A DNA stretch of 8,314 nucleotides from CAZWVM01 sp964637705 (GCA_964637705.1 CAZWVM010000162.1:1-8314); one strand, 5' to 3'. Numbered from the stretch's first letter, positions 1 to 6,572 are shown. Translations and numbers: made by a program. The notes: generated from the letters alone by a model not told the origin.

Positions 1-860
1 CCGGCCTGATCGTCGTCGACTCGATCCAGACCGTGCGCACCGAGAGCCCGGGCGGCGTCGGCGCCGTGAACCAGATCCGCGAATCAGCGGCCGTCCTCCT
101 GAGGGCCGTCAAGCGCCTCGGAATCCCCGCGCTCGTCATCGGGCACGTGACCAAGAGCGGCGACATCGCCGGCCCGATGCTCCTCGAGCACCTCGTCGAC
201 GTGGTGCTCCTCATGGAGCAGGACACCTCGGGCGCGCATCGCATGCTGAGAGGCCTGAAGAACCGCTTTGGCGGCGTGGACGAGGTCGGCCTCTTCGCGA
301 TGGCGGAGGACGGCATGAGGGAAGTCTCGAATCCCTCCGAGATCCTCCTGCCGACGCGCAACGGCACGCTTCCGGGTTCGGCCGTGACGGCCGCGATGGA
401 GGGGCGCCGGCCGCTCGTGATCGAACTCCAGGCCCTCACCGTCGCGACCCCGTTCGGCATGCCGCGCCGCCTCGCGACCGGTATCGACCCGAACCGGCTC
501 GCGATGCTCCTGGCCGTCGTCGAGCGGAGGGGCGGTATCGTCGTTTCGGGCTCCGACGTCTATCTCAACTCGGCCGGCGGATTCCGGCTCAGGGAGACGG
601 CCGCGGACCTCGGCGCGATCGCGGCGATCGCCTCGGCGGTGCTCGATCGCGCGATCCCGGCCGGGACGCTCTTCTGCGGCGAAGTCGGTCTGGGCGGCGA
701 GGTGCGGCCGGTGGGTCGATTGGAGGCGCGCCTGAGGGAGGCCGCGCGACTCGGCTTCAAGACCGCCTACGTGCCGAAGCAGAAGCTGGAGACGGAACCG
801 GAACTGGCCGTGAGGCCGGTGGAGGAGATCGGAGAGGTGCTGTGCGCGATCCGCGGGTGA
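1..860 (+). CDS. radA: DNA repair protein RadA/Sms, C-terminal part (5' end outside window)
   Basis: RadA (Sms) is a RecA-like cytoplasmic ATPase that promotes branch migration and processing of recombination intermediates. The first complete codon is at base 3, and 285 residues are present. The fragment opens on the Walker B strand (LIVVD, then SIQT), continues through a RESAA segment and GHVTKSGDIAGP, and carries the RadA-diagnostic KNRFG motif at bases 258-272. From about residue 130 it becomes the Lon-protease-like C-terminal domain, with GIDPNRLAMLLAVVERR and GEVGLGGEVRPVGRLEARL, as is usual for RadA. The N-terminal zinc finger and Walker A are upstream of the window. The stop codon lies inside the 5' end of hisH, so the two genes are probably translationally coupled. 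No damage or frameshift is visible. Family assignment is secure; only the 5' end is unknown. Confidence 0.96.
   Translation, partial: GLIVVDSIQTVRTESPGGVGAVNQIRESAAVLLRAVKRLGIPALVIGHVTKSGDIAGPMLLEHLVDVVLLMEQDTSGAHRMLRGLKNRFGGVDEVGLFAMAEDGMREVSNPSEILLPTRNGTLPGSAVTAAMEGRRPLVIELQALTVATPFGMPRRLATGIDPNRLAMLLAVVERRGGIVVSGSDVYLNSAGGFRLRETAADLGAIAAIASAVLDRAIPAGTLFCGEVGLGGEVRPVGRLEARLREAARLGFKTAYVPKQKLETEPELAVRPVEEIGEVLCAIRG
831..837 (+). promoter_or_regulatory. Ribosome binding site for hisH inside radA
   Basis: GGAGAGG lies 4 bases before the GTG at 842 (its GGAG core is 7 bases away). This favours 842 over the alternative in-frame GTG at 857, which overlaps the radA stop as GTGA but would be 19 bases from this site. 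Confidence 0.5.
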
Positions 861-1477
861 AGGTGATCGACTACGGGATGGGGAACCTCCATTCCGTGAC
901 GAAAGCCCTCGCGAAGGCCGGCGCCGCCGTCGAGACGATCTCCTCTCCGGGCGCCCTCGAGGACGCCGACGCCGTCGTGCTGCCCGGCGTCGGTCACTTC
1001 AGCGAGGCCATGAAGCGTCTCTCCGAGCGCGACTTCGTCGAACCCCTGCGCGCGTATCTCGGCGCGCGCCGGCCCTTCCTCGGGATCTGCCTCGGCCTCC
1101 AGGTGCTCTTCGATTCCAGCGAGGAGGCGCCCGGCGTGGCGGGCCTCGGGGCCCTTCCCGGCACTGTGAAACTCTTTCCTTCCGCTTTGAACGGCAGGAA
1201 GCTCGTCGTGCCGGCGATGGGGTGGAATCGGATCGCGATCCGGAAGGAGACCCCTCTTCTCCCCTCCTCCGTCACCGCCCGCTTCTACTTCGTGCACTCG
1301 TTCTACGCGGCGCCGGCCGATGCCGGGGTCGTCGCGGCCGAGGCTGACTACGGGATCCGCTACTGCGCGGCGATCGCGGAACCGCCCGTGTACGCCGTCC
1401 AGTTCCACCCGGAGAAATCCGGAGACGAGGGATTGGCCCTGCTCCGTCGCTTCGTCGACAACCTCAAGGAGTCTTAG
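842..1477 (+). CDS. hisH: Imidazole glycerol phosphate synthase, glutamine amidotransferase subunit HisH
   Basis: HisH hydrolyses glutamine and passes ammonia to HisF, which makes imidazole glycerol phosphate and AICAR in histidine biosynthesis. The 211-residue class I amidotransferase begins with the family signature IDYGMGNLHSV (9-19). It has the PGVG oxyanion strand (49-52), the nucleophile C83 in GICLGLQ, and the rest of the triad, H189 and E191, in QFHPEKSG. Length is normal for the family. The start is GTG 842, chosen for its ribosome binding site; GTG 857 would remove five residues and give a 4 bp overlap with radA, and is also plausible. One oddity: the usual PHxGWN-type motif reads PAMGWN (A125 where His is common). 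hisA follows after 18 bp. HisF is needed for function and is not encoded in the window. Confidence 0.96.
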   Translation: MRDPRVKVIDYGMGNLHSVTKALAKAGAAVETISSPGALEDADAVVLPGVGHFSEAMKRLSERDFVEPLRAYLGARRPFLGICLGLQVLFDSSEEAPGVAGLGALPGTVKLFPSALNGRKLVVPAMGWNRIAIRKETPLLPSSVTARFYFVHSFYAAPADAGVVAAEADYGIRYCAAIAEPPVYAVQFHPEKSGDEGLALLRRFVDNLKES

Positions 1478-1495
1478 ACTCGTGGAGAGAAACGG

Positions 1496-2215
1496 ATGAT
1501 CATCATACCGGCCATCGACATCATGGAGGGCAGGTGCGTGCGCCTGACCCAGGGCGAGCGCGGGAGCCGGAAGGTCTACGACCGCGATCCCGTGGAAACG
1601 GCACGGGCCTGGGAGGCGGCGGGCGCGAAGCGGATCCACGTCGTCGATCTCGACGGCGCCTTCGACGGCGAGAGCGAGAACCTCGCGGCCATCCGCGCGA
1701 TCGCGGCCGCGGTCAAGGTTCCGGTCGAGGTCGGTGGCGGAATCCGGACCGCCGAGGCCGTGGCGACGCTGTTGGAGTCCGGCGTCTCCTTCGTCGTCAT
1801 CGGGACGCTCGCCGTGGAGAAGCCGCGCCTGGCGTCGGAGCTGATCGAGATATACCGGGGCAAGATCTACATCGGGATCGACGCGCGCGCCGGCATGGTC
1901 GCGACGCACGGCTGGGCGCGCACCTCCACGCGCTCGGTCCAGGACGTCCTGGAGCGGGCCGGGGAGTGGAAGGCTCGCGGCATCATCTTCACCGCGATCG
2001 AGCGCGACGGCGAGCTGGTCGGACCCGATTTCGACGCGATCTCGGACGTTGCTTCGCGATCCGAGGTGCCCGTGGTCGCCTCCGGCGGCGTCACGGCCCT
2101 CGACGATCTCCGCAAGCTCTCCGCGATCCCTCACCTCGAGGGGGTGATCGTCGGCAAGGCCCTCTACGAGGGGCGCTTCACGATCGAAGAGGCGATCGCG
2201 GCGGAATCGGATTGA
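1496..2215 (+). CDS. hisA: Phosphoribosylformimino-5-aminoimidazole carboxamide ribotide isomerase HisA
   Basis: HisA performs the Amadori rearrangement ProFAR to PRFAR, the step whose product is used by HisF-HisH. This is a 239-residue TIM barrel. Catalytic residues of the family are visible: D8 in IPAIDIMEG, D129 in YIGIDARAG and T166 in FTAIERDG. Phosphate-binding loops are VGGGIR (79-84) and ASGGV (195-199). The half-barrel repeat typical of HisA/HisF is evident from the two phosphate-binding loops. The ATG is preceded at 1484-1489 by GGAGAG with a 6-base spacer. A167 replaces the acidic residue often found directly after the catalytic Thr, a mild deviation. It lies 18 bp after hisH and 3 bp before the membrane protein gene, which suggests one transcript. 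In actinobacteria a bifunctional PriA has the same fold; nothing here demands that reading. Confidence 0.96.
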   Translation: MIIIPAIDIMEGRCVRLTQGERGSRKVYDRDPVETARAWEAAGAKRIHVVDLDGAFDGESENLAAIRAIAAAVKVPVEVGGGIRTAEAVATLLESGVSFVVIGTLAVEKPRLASELIEIYRGKIYIGIDARAGMVATHGWARTSTRSVQDVLERAGEWKARGIIFTAIERDGELVGPDFDAISDVASRSEVPVVASGGVTALDDLRKLSAIPHLEGVIVGKALYEGRFTIEEAIAAESD

Positions 2216-2218
2216 GCG

Positions 2219-4639
2219 GTGATTGAGACCCGCGATCCCGGCCCCGCGCCGGTCGCGGCCTCGCCGCGGGTTCCCGCTTCGTCCTCGCACCGGGAACGGC
2301 GCCTCTTCCTCTTCGGCATCCTCCTGGAAATCCTCTTTACCGCTTGGCTCGCCCTGTCCCACAGGATTCCCGGGGGAAACGACGGCTTCCAGTATTGCCT
2401 GATGCAGTACATCCTGCTCAACGACTCCGTGCTCCTGGGCGAGATCCCCCGGTGGTTCCCGTTCTTCATGCACGGGAACCCCGCTTCCTACACCTACGTC
2501 ATCGCCGTCTCGCCCGGCCTGCAGCTGATGCTCATGGCCGGACGCTTCCTCTCCGGGGCGGGCTTTTTGTCCCTGTTCCACGCCGGCGTCCTCTTGCAGT
2601 CGCTCATCCTCTACTTCGGAACCTGGCTCATGGGCCGGCGACTCGGCTACCGGCCCGAGACCCGCTTCTTCGTCTCGATCGCGGCGGTCCATTCCACCGT
2701 CTGGACCCTTCAGCCGTGGTTCGGCCTGACCTTCTTCGCGACCCTTCCGCTCGTCCTGGAGGCTTATCACCGGTTCCTCGAGTCGGGCCGCTGGAGGTGG
2801 TTCTTCGCGGCCAACCACCTCGTGATCTGGCAGGCGCTCGGCAACCTGCAATACTTCCTTCCGGCCGTTTCCGCCGTCGCCTTCCTGTACTTCGCCTCGT
2901 GGGCCGCGTCGCATCCCCGCGAGGCCCTCGCGGCCCTCCGCCGCCCCCGGTGGAACGTCGCGGCGCTGGCCGCCGTCGCAGGAAGCGCGGCCGGCCTCGC
3001 CGTCCTCTACCTCTTCCTCAAGCTCGGCAACGAACCGGTCGTGAACTACAGCTGGGGACGGGAACAGGGAGGGATACTCTCCCTCGATCAATTCCTTCAC
3101 GGCCTCGGGACTCTTCCGCCGGGACAGATCCTGGAACTGGTCCTGCCCGCGCCGAGCCGGGCCGACCTCTCCTTGTACTCCGGGATTCTCCCCCTCGCCC
3201 TCCTGCTCCCGGCTTTCTTCTCGCGGCGGATCCGGGAATGGCGCCACGTCCATTTCACGGTCGCCGCTGTACTCCTTCTCGCCTTCGGGTCGCCGCTGGC
3301 GAACCTCTTCTACCACGCCTGGCCGATGATGAGCTACTACCGGCCGCTGATCGCCCTTCTTCCCTTCGCGCGCCTCTTTCTCTGCCTCGCCGCGGGAGCC
3401 GGCCTCGAAACGATCCTCGACGAACTTCCGGCGGTGCGCCGGTTCGTCGGTGTCATCGGACGGTTCTTCCTCTACGGGGGAATCCTCGTCGCCGCTTCGG
3501 CCGGGATATCCTCGGGCCCGGCGGCCATCTACATCCTCATGAACTACCAGATTCCCGGAACTCAATCGCTCCTTCCCCTGCGCTACGCCATGGCGGATCC
3601 CGGCGTGATGGCTACCCACCTCTTCGCGTCCTCGGTCGTTTGGATCCTCTCCGGCGCTCTTCTCCTGGCCGTCTCGGGCCGCATCCTCGCCCGCCATGCC
3701 CGGTGGTTTCCCCTGGCGATCCTCTTCGCGCTCGTCCTGGATCTCGGCGCCCACCGCGCGCGGATGTTGCGCCTCGACACCGTCGCGCTCGGACCGGAGG
3801 CTCGAAAGGCCTTCGAATGGCGGCCCCTCCTCTTCCCGGCCGAAAGGCCGGCCACGCACCGCGCCGACGACGGCGCTTCGGCCGTTCTCGATTCATTGAC
3901 GCCGCCCGCCCACCGGCATCTCTTCGGGATCACGAATTCCTTCCTCATGGCCGACGAGCGAGACTGCGTCTACCGGTCCGATTACTGGCTGGAGCCGCTC
4001 GACAAGTTGCTCCGCGCGGCCCACGGCCGGGCTTTCGACGACACGATCGAGCTGGCGCCCGGGAAGAAGCAACCCTACTCCGGGGTCTACTGGCCGCGCC
4101 GGCCGCTCGTCGATCGGCTGACGGGCGTTCATGGGAAGATCCAGCTCTTCTCCGGCGGGCGGGTGTACGCTTCGGATGACTCCGCCGCGGAGGCGCTCCG
4201 CCCCTGGGACCGTGACACCTTCGTCCTCGTTCTCTCGTCCTCGGCGAGCCTGCCGACGGCCGAATCGACGCCCGAGGCGCACTGGATGCCCCATGCCGAC
4301 ACGCCCCTCTCCTTCTCCTCGAATCATCTCACCCTCGACGTCGAGAATCCCGCGCCGGCGCCGGCCTGGATGGTCTACTGCGATGTCTGGCACCCGGGCT
4401 GGACGGCGCGGATCGACGGGCGCCCGGTGGCCGTGGAGCGCGCGAACCTCGCATACAAGGCGGTCCTCGTCCCGACGGGCCGCCACCGGGTCGAGTTCCG
4501 ATTCGACCCGCCCGGCTTGAAGGAGTTCCAGCACCTCTTTCTTCTCAACAACCTTCTCGTGCTGCTCTTCCTGGGCGCCTGGTGCCTCAGGTCCTTCCGC
4601 GATCCGGAAATCGCGCCGCGCACCGTCACTGCGCCCTGA
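2219..4639 (+). CDS. YfhO-like polytopic membrane protein, probable GT-C-type glycosyltransferase
   Basis: An 806-residue integral membrane protein with a GTG start 3 bp after hisA and no clear ribosome binding site, so translation is probably coupled. About a dozen hydrophobic segments are visible, roughly at 28-48, 93-138, 148-185, 200-229, 246-268, 320-335, 344-364, 375-398, 408-430, 465-487, 497-512 and 772-792. The first loop after TM1 holds GGNDGFQ (52-58), a place where GT-C-like enzymes carry acidic residues, followed by IPRWFPFFMHGNP. A long soluble part (about 515-770) ends in DVWHPGWTARIDGRPVAVE-type sequence (722-740) and VPTGRHRVEFRFDPP, the C-terminal signature I associate with the YfhO family (Pfam YfhO). 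Characterised YfhO proteins of Firmicutes act in glycosylation of teichoic acids; substrate here is unknown. Family call is from pattern memory, not a search; catalytic role is inferred. Confidence 0.75.
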   Translation: MIETRDPGPAPVAASPRVPASSSHRERRLFLFGILLEILFTAWLALSHRIPGGNDGFQYCLMQYILLNDSVLLGEIPRWFPFFMHGNPASYTYVIAVSPGLQLMLMAGRFLSGAGFLSLFHAGVLLQSLILYFGTWLMGRRLGYRPETRFFVSIAAVHSTVWTLQPWFGLTFFATLPLVLEAYHRFLESGRWRWFFAANHLVIWQALGNLQYFLPAVSAVAFLYFASWAASHPREALAALRRPRWNVAALAAVAGSAAGLAVLYLFLKLGNEPVVNYSWGREQGGILSLDQFLHGLGTLPPGQILELVLPAPSRADLSLYSGILPLALLLPAFFSRRIREWRHVHFTVAAVLLLAFGSPLANLFYHAWPMMSYYRPLIALLPFARLFLCLAAGAGLETILDELPAVRRFVGVIGRFFLYGGILVAASAGISSGPAAIYILMNYQIPGTQSLLPLRYAMADPGVMATHLFASSVVWILSGALLLAVSGRILARHARWFPLAILFALVLDLGAHRARMLRLDTVALGPEARKAFEWRPLLFPAERPATHRADDGASAVLDSLTPPAHRHLFGITNSFLMADERDCVYRSDYWLEPLDKLLRAAHGRAFDDTIELAPGKKQPYSGVYWPRRPLVDRLTGVHGKIQLFSGGRVYASDDSAAEALRPWDRDTFVLVLSSSASLPTAESTPEAHWMPHADTPLSFSSNHLTLDVENPAPAPAWMVYCDVWHPGWTARIDGRPVAVERANLAYKAVLVPTGRHRVEFRFDPPGLKEFQHLFLLNNLLVLLFLGAWCLRSFRDPEIAPRTVTAP

Positions 4640-4649
4640 ATCCCCGGAA

Positions 4650-4718
4650 TCGGTGTTCTTTCACCACCCGCCCGCCGAAGCGTCCGCTCCGGCGGGCTCG
4701 AGGCACGGAGAACACCGA
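4650..4718 (+). terminator. Nested hairpin just after the membrane protein gene, possible terminator
   Basis: Outer arms TCGGTGTTCT (4650-4659) and AGAACACCGA (4709-4718) are perfectly complementary over 10 bp. Inside them CCCGCCGAAGC (4671-4681) pairs with GCTCCGGCGGG (4686-4696), 10 of 11 pairs, around the 4-base loop GTCC. It begins 10 bases after the stop codon at 4639, a good place for transcription to end, but no T-tract follows, so a factor-dependent role or a structural role as part of a repeat is equally possible. Confidence 0.45.
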
Positions 4719-4924
4719 GACGATCAGGGATCGAATCAACGCAATCTGTGATCAAGAGATCATGGAAATCGCATTGAGTTCAAAGCCAAGCCGGATCGGG
4801 TTCCAGGTCATGTCAAATCCTCGTTGACTGCGGGAGTCGGCTTTCACCCGGGTGAAAGTGGAATACTTCTTTTACCCCGCCTTGAGAAGAGGTAGCAGGA
4901 CTTTCTCCGTGTCTCCGTGACTCG
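4699..4924. repeat. Inverted CACGGAGA-type repeats flanking a low-GC segment
   Basis: CGAGGCACGGAGA at 4699-4711 recurs on the minus strand at 4924-4912 as CGAGTCACGGAGA (12 of 13 identical). The right copy is part of a tandem pair of TCTCCGTG units (4904-4911 and 4912-4919). The two ends therefore form long-range inverted repeats around about 200 bp. I believe short G/A-rich repeats of this style recur between genes in several environmental bacteria, but this cannot be verified here. No transposase is present, so any mobility would be non-autonomous. Confidence 0.5.
4841..4858. promoter_or_regulatory. Perfect 18 bp palindrome, candidate operator
   Basis: CTTTCACCCGGGTGAAAG is self-complementary over all 18 bases with no spacer. 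A single half-site, CTTTCACC, also occurs at 4658-4665. It lies about 120 bp upstream of the cdd promoter. Dyads of this size are typical of dimeric regulator sites, but the lack of a loop makes a terminator less likely. It could also be internal to the repeat element. Confidence 0.45.
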
Positions 4925-4951
4925 GTGGCGATTCAACCTTCGGGGATCAAG

Positions 4952-4979
4952 GTGCGCCCGGCGGCGTGCGCCCGGCGGC
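4952..4979 (+). repeat. 14 bp tandem duplication abutting the cdd promoter
   Basis: GTGCGCCCGGCGGC occurs twice without interruption (4952-4965 and 4966-4979). The next two bases, GT, begin a further partial unit that runs into the -35 box at 4981. The repeat is exact. It may be a recent replication-slippage duplication or paired regulator sites. Confidence 0.8.
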
Positions 4980-4980
4980 G

Positions 4981-5009
4981 TTGACTTGGACGAATCCGGC
5001 ACGTAGCAT
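4981..5009 (+). promoter_or_regulatory. Sigma70-type promoter for cdd and the aminotransferase gene
   Basis: TTGACT (4981-4986) matches the -35 consensus at five of six positions. TAGCAT (5004-5009) matches the -10 at four of six, and the spacer is exactly 17 bases. The expected transcription start near 5016 leaves a short leader of about 25 bases before the ATG at 5040. A ribosome binding site AAAGGA at 5028-5033 lies 6 bases before that ATG. Confidence 0.6.
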
Positions 5010-5039
5010 CTTTCGGACGTCACAAGGAAAGGATCGGTC

Positions 5040-5432
5040 ATGGATCGGAAAGCCCTCGTCGCGGCGGCCACGGAGGCCCGGGAGCGGGCCTACGCGCCCT
5101 ATTCCCGTTTCAAGGTCGGGGCCGCTCTTCTCTGCAAGGACGGCTCCGTCTACACGGGGTGCAACGTCGAGAACGCCTCGTACGGGCTGACCTGCTGCGC
5201 GGAGCGCACCGCCATCTTCAAGGCCGTCTCCGACGGGAAGACCGAGTTCGTCTCCATCGCGATCGTTCTCGACTCCCCCGATCCGTCCGCCCCCTGTGGC
5301 GCCTGCCGCCAGGTGATCTACGAGTTCGGACCCTCGATCGAAGTCATCATGGCGAACGTCGGCAGCGACCGGATGGACGTCATGTCCATCGCGGAACTCC
5401 TGCCCCGAGCCTTTGGACCAAGGAGCCTCTGA
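5040..5432 (+). CDS. cdd: Cytidine deaminase
   Basis: This enzyme converts cytidine and deoxycytidine to uridine and deoxyuridine in pyrimidine salvage. The 130-residue protein is the small, homotetrameric type. Zinc ligands C53, C86 and C89 and the proton-shuttling E55 stand in TCCAERTAIF (51-60) and PCGACRQ (85-91). These are the same positions known for the Bacillus subtilis enzyme. The substrate-binding NVENASYG is at 42-49 and the family C-terminus LLPRAFGP at 120-127. The ATG at 5040 is well supported by AAAGGA 6 bases upstream and by a promoter at 4981-5009. The stop is followed after one base by the aminotransferase ATG, whose ribosome binding site lies inside cdd, so the two are almost certainly co-translated. 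All key residues are intact; assignment is secure. Confidence 0.96.
   Translation: MDRKALVAAATEARERAYAPYSRFKVGAALLCKDGSVYTGCNVENASYGLTCCAERTAIFKAVSDGKTEFVSIAIVLDSPDPSAPCGACRQVIYEFGPSIEVIMANVGSDRMDVMSIAELLPRAFGPRSL
5420..5425 (+). promoter_or_regulatory. Ribosome binding site setting the aminotransferase start
   Basis: AAGGAG, within the last codons of cdd, lies 8 bases before the ATG at 5434. It selects that ATG over an in-frame TTG at 5413, which would lie before this site and add seven residues outside the family's usual N-terminus. Confidence 0.75.
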
Positions 5433-5433
5433 T

Positions 5434-6534
5434 ATGCCCCCGAAGATCCCGCTTTTGGACCTCTCCCGCCAGCACAAGCCGCTGCAAGCCGAGATCGATG
5501 CCGCGATCCGCAAGGTCATCGACTCGTCGGGCTTCATCCTCGGGCCCGAGGTGAAGAAGCTCGAGGAGGGTTTCGCGGCCTATTGCGGCGCGAAATTCGG
5601 CGTGGGCTGTTCCTCCGGCACCGACGCGCTCTACCTCGCGCTCAAGGCCCTCGATATCGGTCCCGGGGACGAGGTGATCACCGTGCCGTATACCTTCATG
5701 GCGACGGTGGGGGCCATCGAGCGGAGCGGGGCGAAGCCGGTGCTCGTCGACGTCGAACCCGAGACCTTCACGATCGACGTGAAGCAGGCCGAGGCGGCCG
5801 TGACGGCGAAGACGAAGGCGATCATCCCGGTCCACCTCTACGGTCAGGCCGCCGACATGGACGCGATCCTCGACCTCGCCGCTCGGAAGAAGATCCACGT
5901 CATCGAGGACTGCGCCCAGGCGCACGGGGCCACGTGGCGCGGGAAGCGCGTCGGCTCGATGGGCATCATCAACGCCTTCTCCTTCTTCCCCTCCAAGAAC
6001 CTCGGTGCCATGGGCGACGCCGGTATCTGCCTCACGAACGACCCGACCCTCGCCGAGCGCCTTGCGCGCCTGCGCATCCACGGTCGCGGTTCCAAGACCG
6101 AGTCGATCGAGAAAGGCGACAACTCCCGCATCGACACGATGCAGTGCGCGATCCTCTGCGTGAAGCTCCCGCACCTCGACGCGTGGAACGCCTCCCGCCA
6201 GCAAGCCGCGAAGTGGTACGACGCCCGCCTCGCGGGCCGGAAGGGCATCGTGATCCCGAAGACCGGCCCGAACCGCACGCACGTCTACCACCTCTACGTG
6301 ATCCTCGCCGACGACCGCGCGAACATCATCAAGCGGCTCGACGCCGCGGGCATCGCCTGGGGCCTGCACTACGAGATGCCGGTGCACACCATGCGCGGCT
6401 TCGCCAATCTCGGCTACCCGAAGGGGTCCTTCCCGGTCTCCGAGGGTCTCTGCGAGAAGATCATCTCGGTGCCGATGTTCCCGGGGATGACCGAGGCCGA
6501 GGTGGACACGGTCTGCAAGGCCGTGCTGGGCTGA
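5434..6534 (+). CDS. DegT/DnrJ/EryC1/StrS-family PLP-dependent aminotransferase
   Basis: This family transfers amino groups, usually from glutamate, to keto groups of nucleotide-linked sugars used for LPS, capsule, glycoprotein or antibiotic sugars. The 366-residue fold type I protein opens with IPLLDLSRQHKPLQAEI and GPEVKKLEEGFAAYCG. It has the PLP-phosphate segment SSGTDALYLAL (60-70), IPVHLYGQ (131-138), the PLP-ring residue D159 in IEDCAQAHGA and the Schiff-base lysine K188 in FFPSKNLGAMGDAG. Near 230-241, DNSRIDTMQCAIL matches the family's N-x-R-x-D-x-x-Q-A-type motif with Cys for Ala. LHYEMPVHTM (311-320) fits the substrate-side loop. Length is typical. Product and sugar substrate cannot be assigned from sequence; no dehydratase, epimerase or glycosyltransferase lies beside it. 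The only operon partner seen is cdd, an unexpected companion. Confidence 0.92.
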   Translation: MPPKIPLLDLSRQHKPLQAEIDAAIRKVIDSSGFILGPEVKKLEEGFAAYCGAKFGVGCSSGTDALYLALKALDIGPGDEVITVPYTFMATVGAIERSGAKPVLVDVEPETFTIDVKQAEAAVTAKTKAIIPVHLYGQAADMDAILDLAARKKIHVIEDCAQAHGATWRGKRVGSMGIINAFSFFPSKNLGAMGDAGICLTNDPTLAERLARLRIHGRGSKTESIEKGDNSRIDTMQCAILCVKLPHLDAWNASRQQAAKWYDARLAGRKGIVIPKTGPNRTHVYHLYVILADDRANIIKRLDAAGIAWGLHYEMPVHTMRGFANLGYPKGSFPVSEGLCEKIISVPMFPGMTEAEVDTVCKAVLG

Positions 6535-6542
6535 GGACCGCG

Positions 6543-6572
6543 CGGGCCGGCCGCTAGGCCTGGGCCGGCCCG
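6543..6572. terminator. GC-only hairpin between convergent genes, possible bidirectional terminator
   Basis: CGGGCCGGCC (6543-6552) pairs perfectly with GGCCGGCCCG (6563-6572) across a 10-base loop. It lies just past the aminotransferase stop (6534) and spans the stop codon of the minus-strand phosphoesterase gene (6554-6556). Position suits an end for both transcripts, but there is no T-tract on either side, so it would not be a classical intrinsic terminator. Confidence 0.4.

Larger units (their letters stand above)
4640..5039. other. 400 bp structured intergenic region between the membrane protein gene and cdd
   Basis: No convincing gene is seen here on either strand. GC content drops (61/120 at 4721-4840) compared with the flanking genes. 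It contains, in order, a nested hairpin (4650-4718), a CACGGAGA-type motif (4699-4711), a low-GC middle, a perfect 18 bp palindrome (4841-4858), two tandem TCTCCGTG units plus an inverted copy of the left motif (4904-4924), a 14 bp tandem duplication (4952-4979) and the cdd promoter (4981-5009). The parts before about 4930 look like an inserted repeat element. Confidence 0.7.

Noticed and set aside
610..640. Two GCGATCGC octamers in radA, recalling HIP1-type palindromes
   Set aside because: They arise from Ala-Ile-Ala codons in a GC-rich gene and are not enriched outside coding sequence.
767..3859. A stop-free minus-strand frame of 1030 codons antisense to hisH, hisA and the membrane protein gene
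   Set aside because: Its protein is full of Arg, Glu, Gly and Asp without domain patterns, and it lies opposite three well-supported genes; in high-GC DNA such antisense frames stay open because stop codons are AT-rich.
2344..4179. A 611-codon plus-strand frame inside the membrane protein gene
   Set aside because: Arg/Pro-rich out-of-frame reading of a gene with clear transmembrane segments and a conserved C-terminal part.
4582..4827. An 81-codon plus-strand frame running into the intergenic region
   Set aside because: It overlaps the membrane protein's 3' end, passes through the hairpin repeats, lacks a ribosome binding site and shows no family pattern.
4952..4979. CRISPR array or larger satellite
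   Set aside because: Only two adjacent 14 bp units without spacers are present.
5413..5433. TTG at 5413 as an upstream start for the aminotransferase
   Set aside because: It would place the AAGGAG site inside the coding region and add seven residues not typical of the family; ATG 5434 has the right spacing.
5380..6387. A 335-codon minus-strand frame antisense to the aminotransferase gene
   Set aside because: Low-complexity Arg/Asp/Val-rich product, no motif, and the opposite strand has an unmistakable PLP enzyme.
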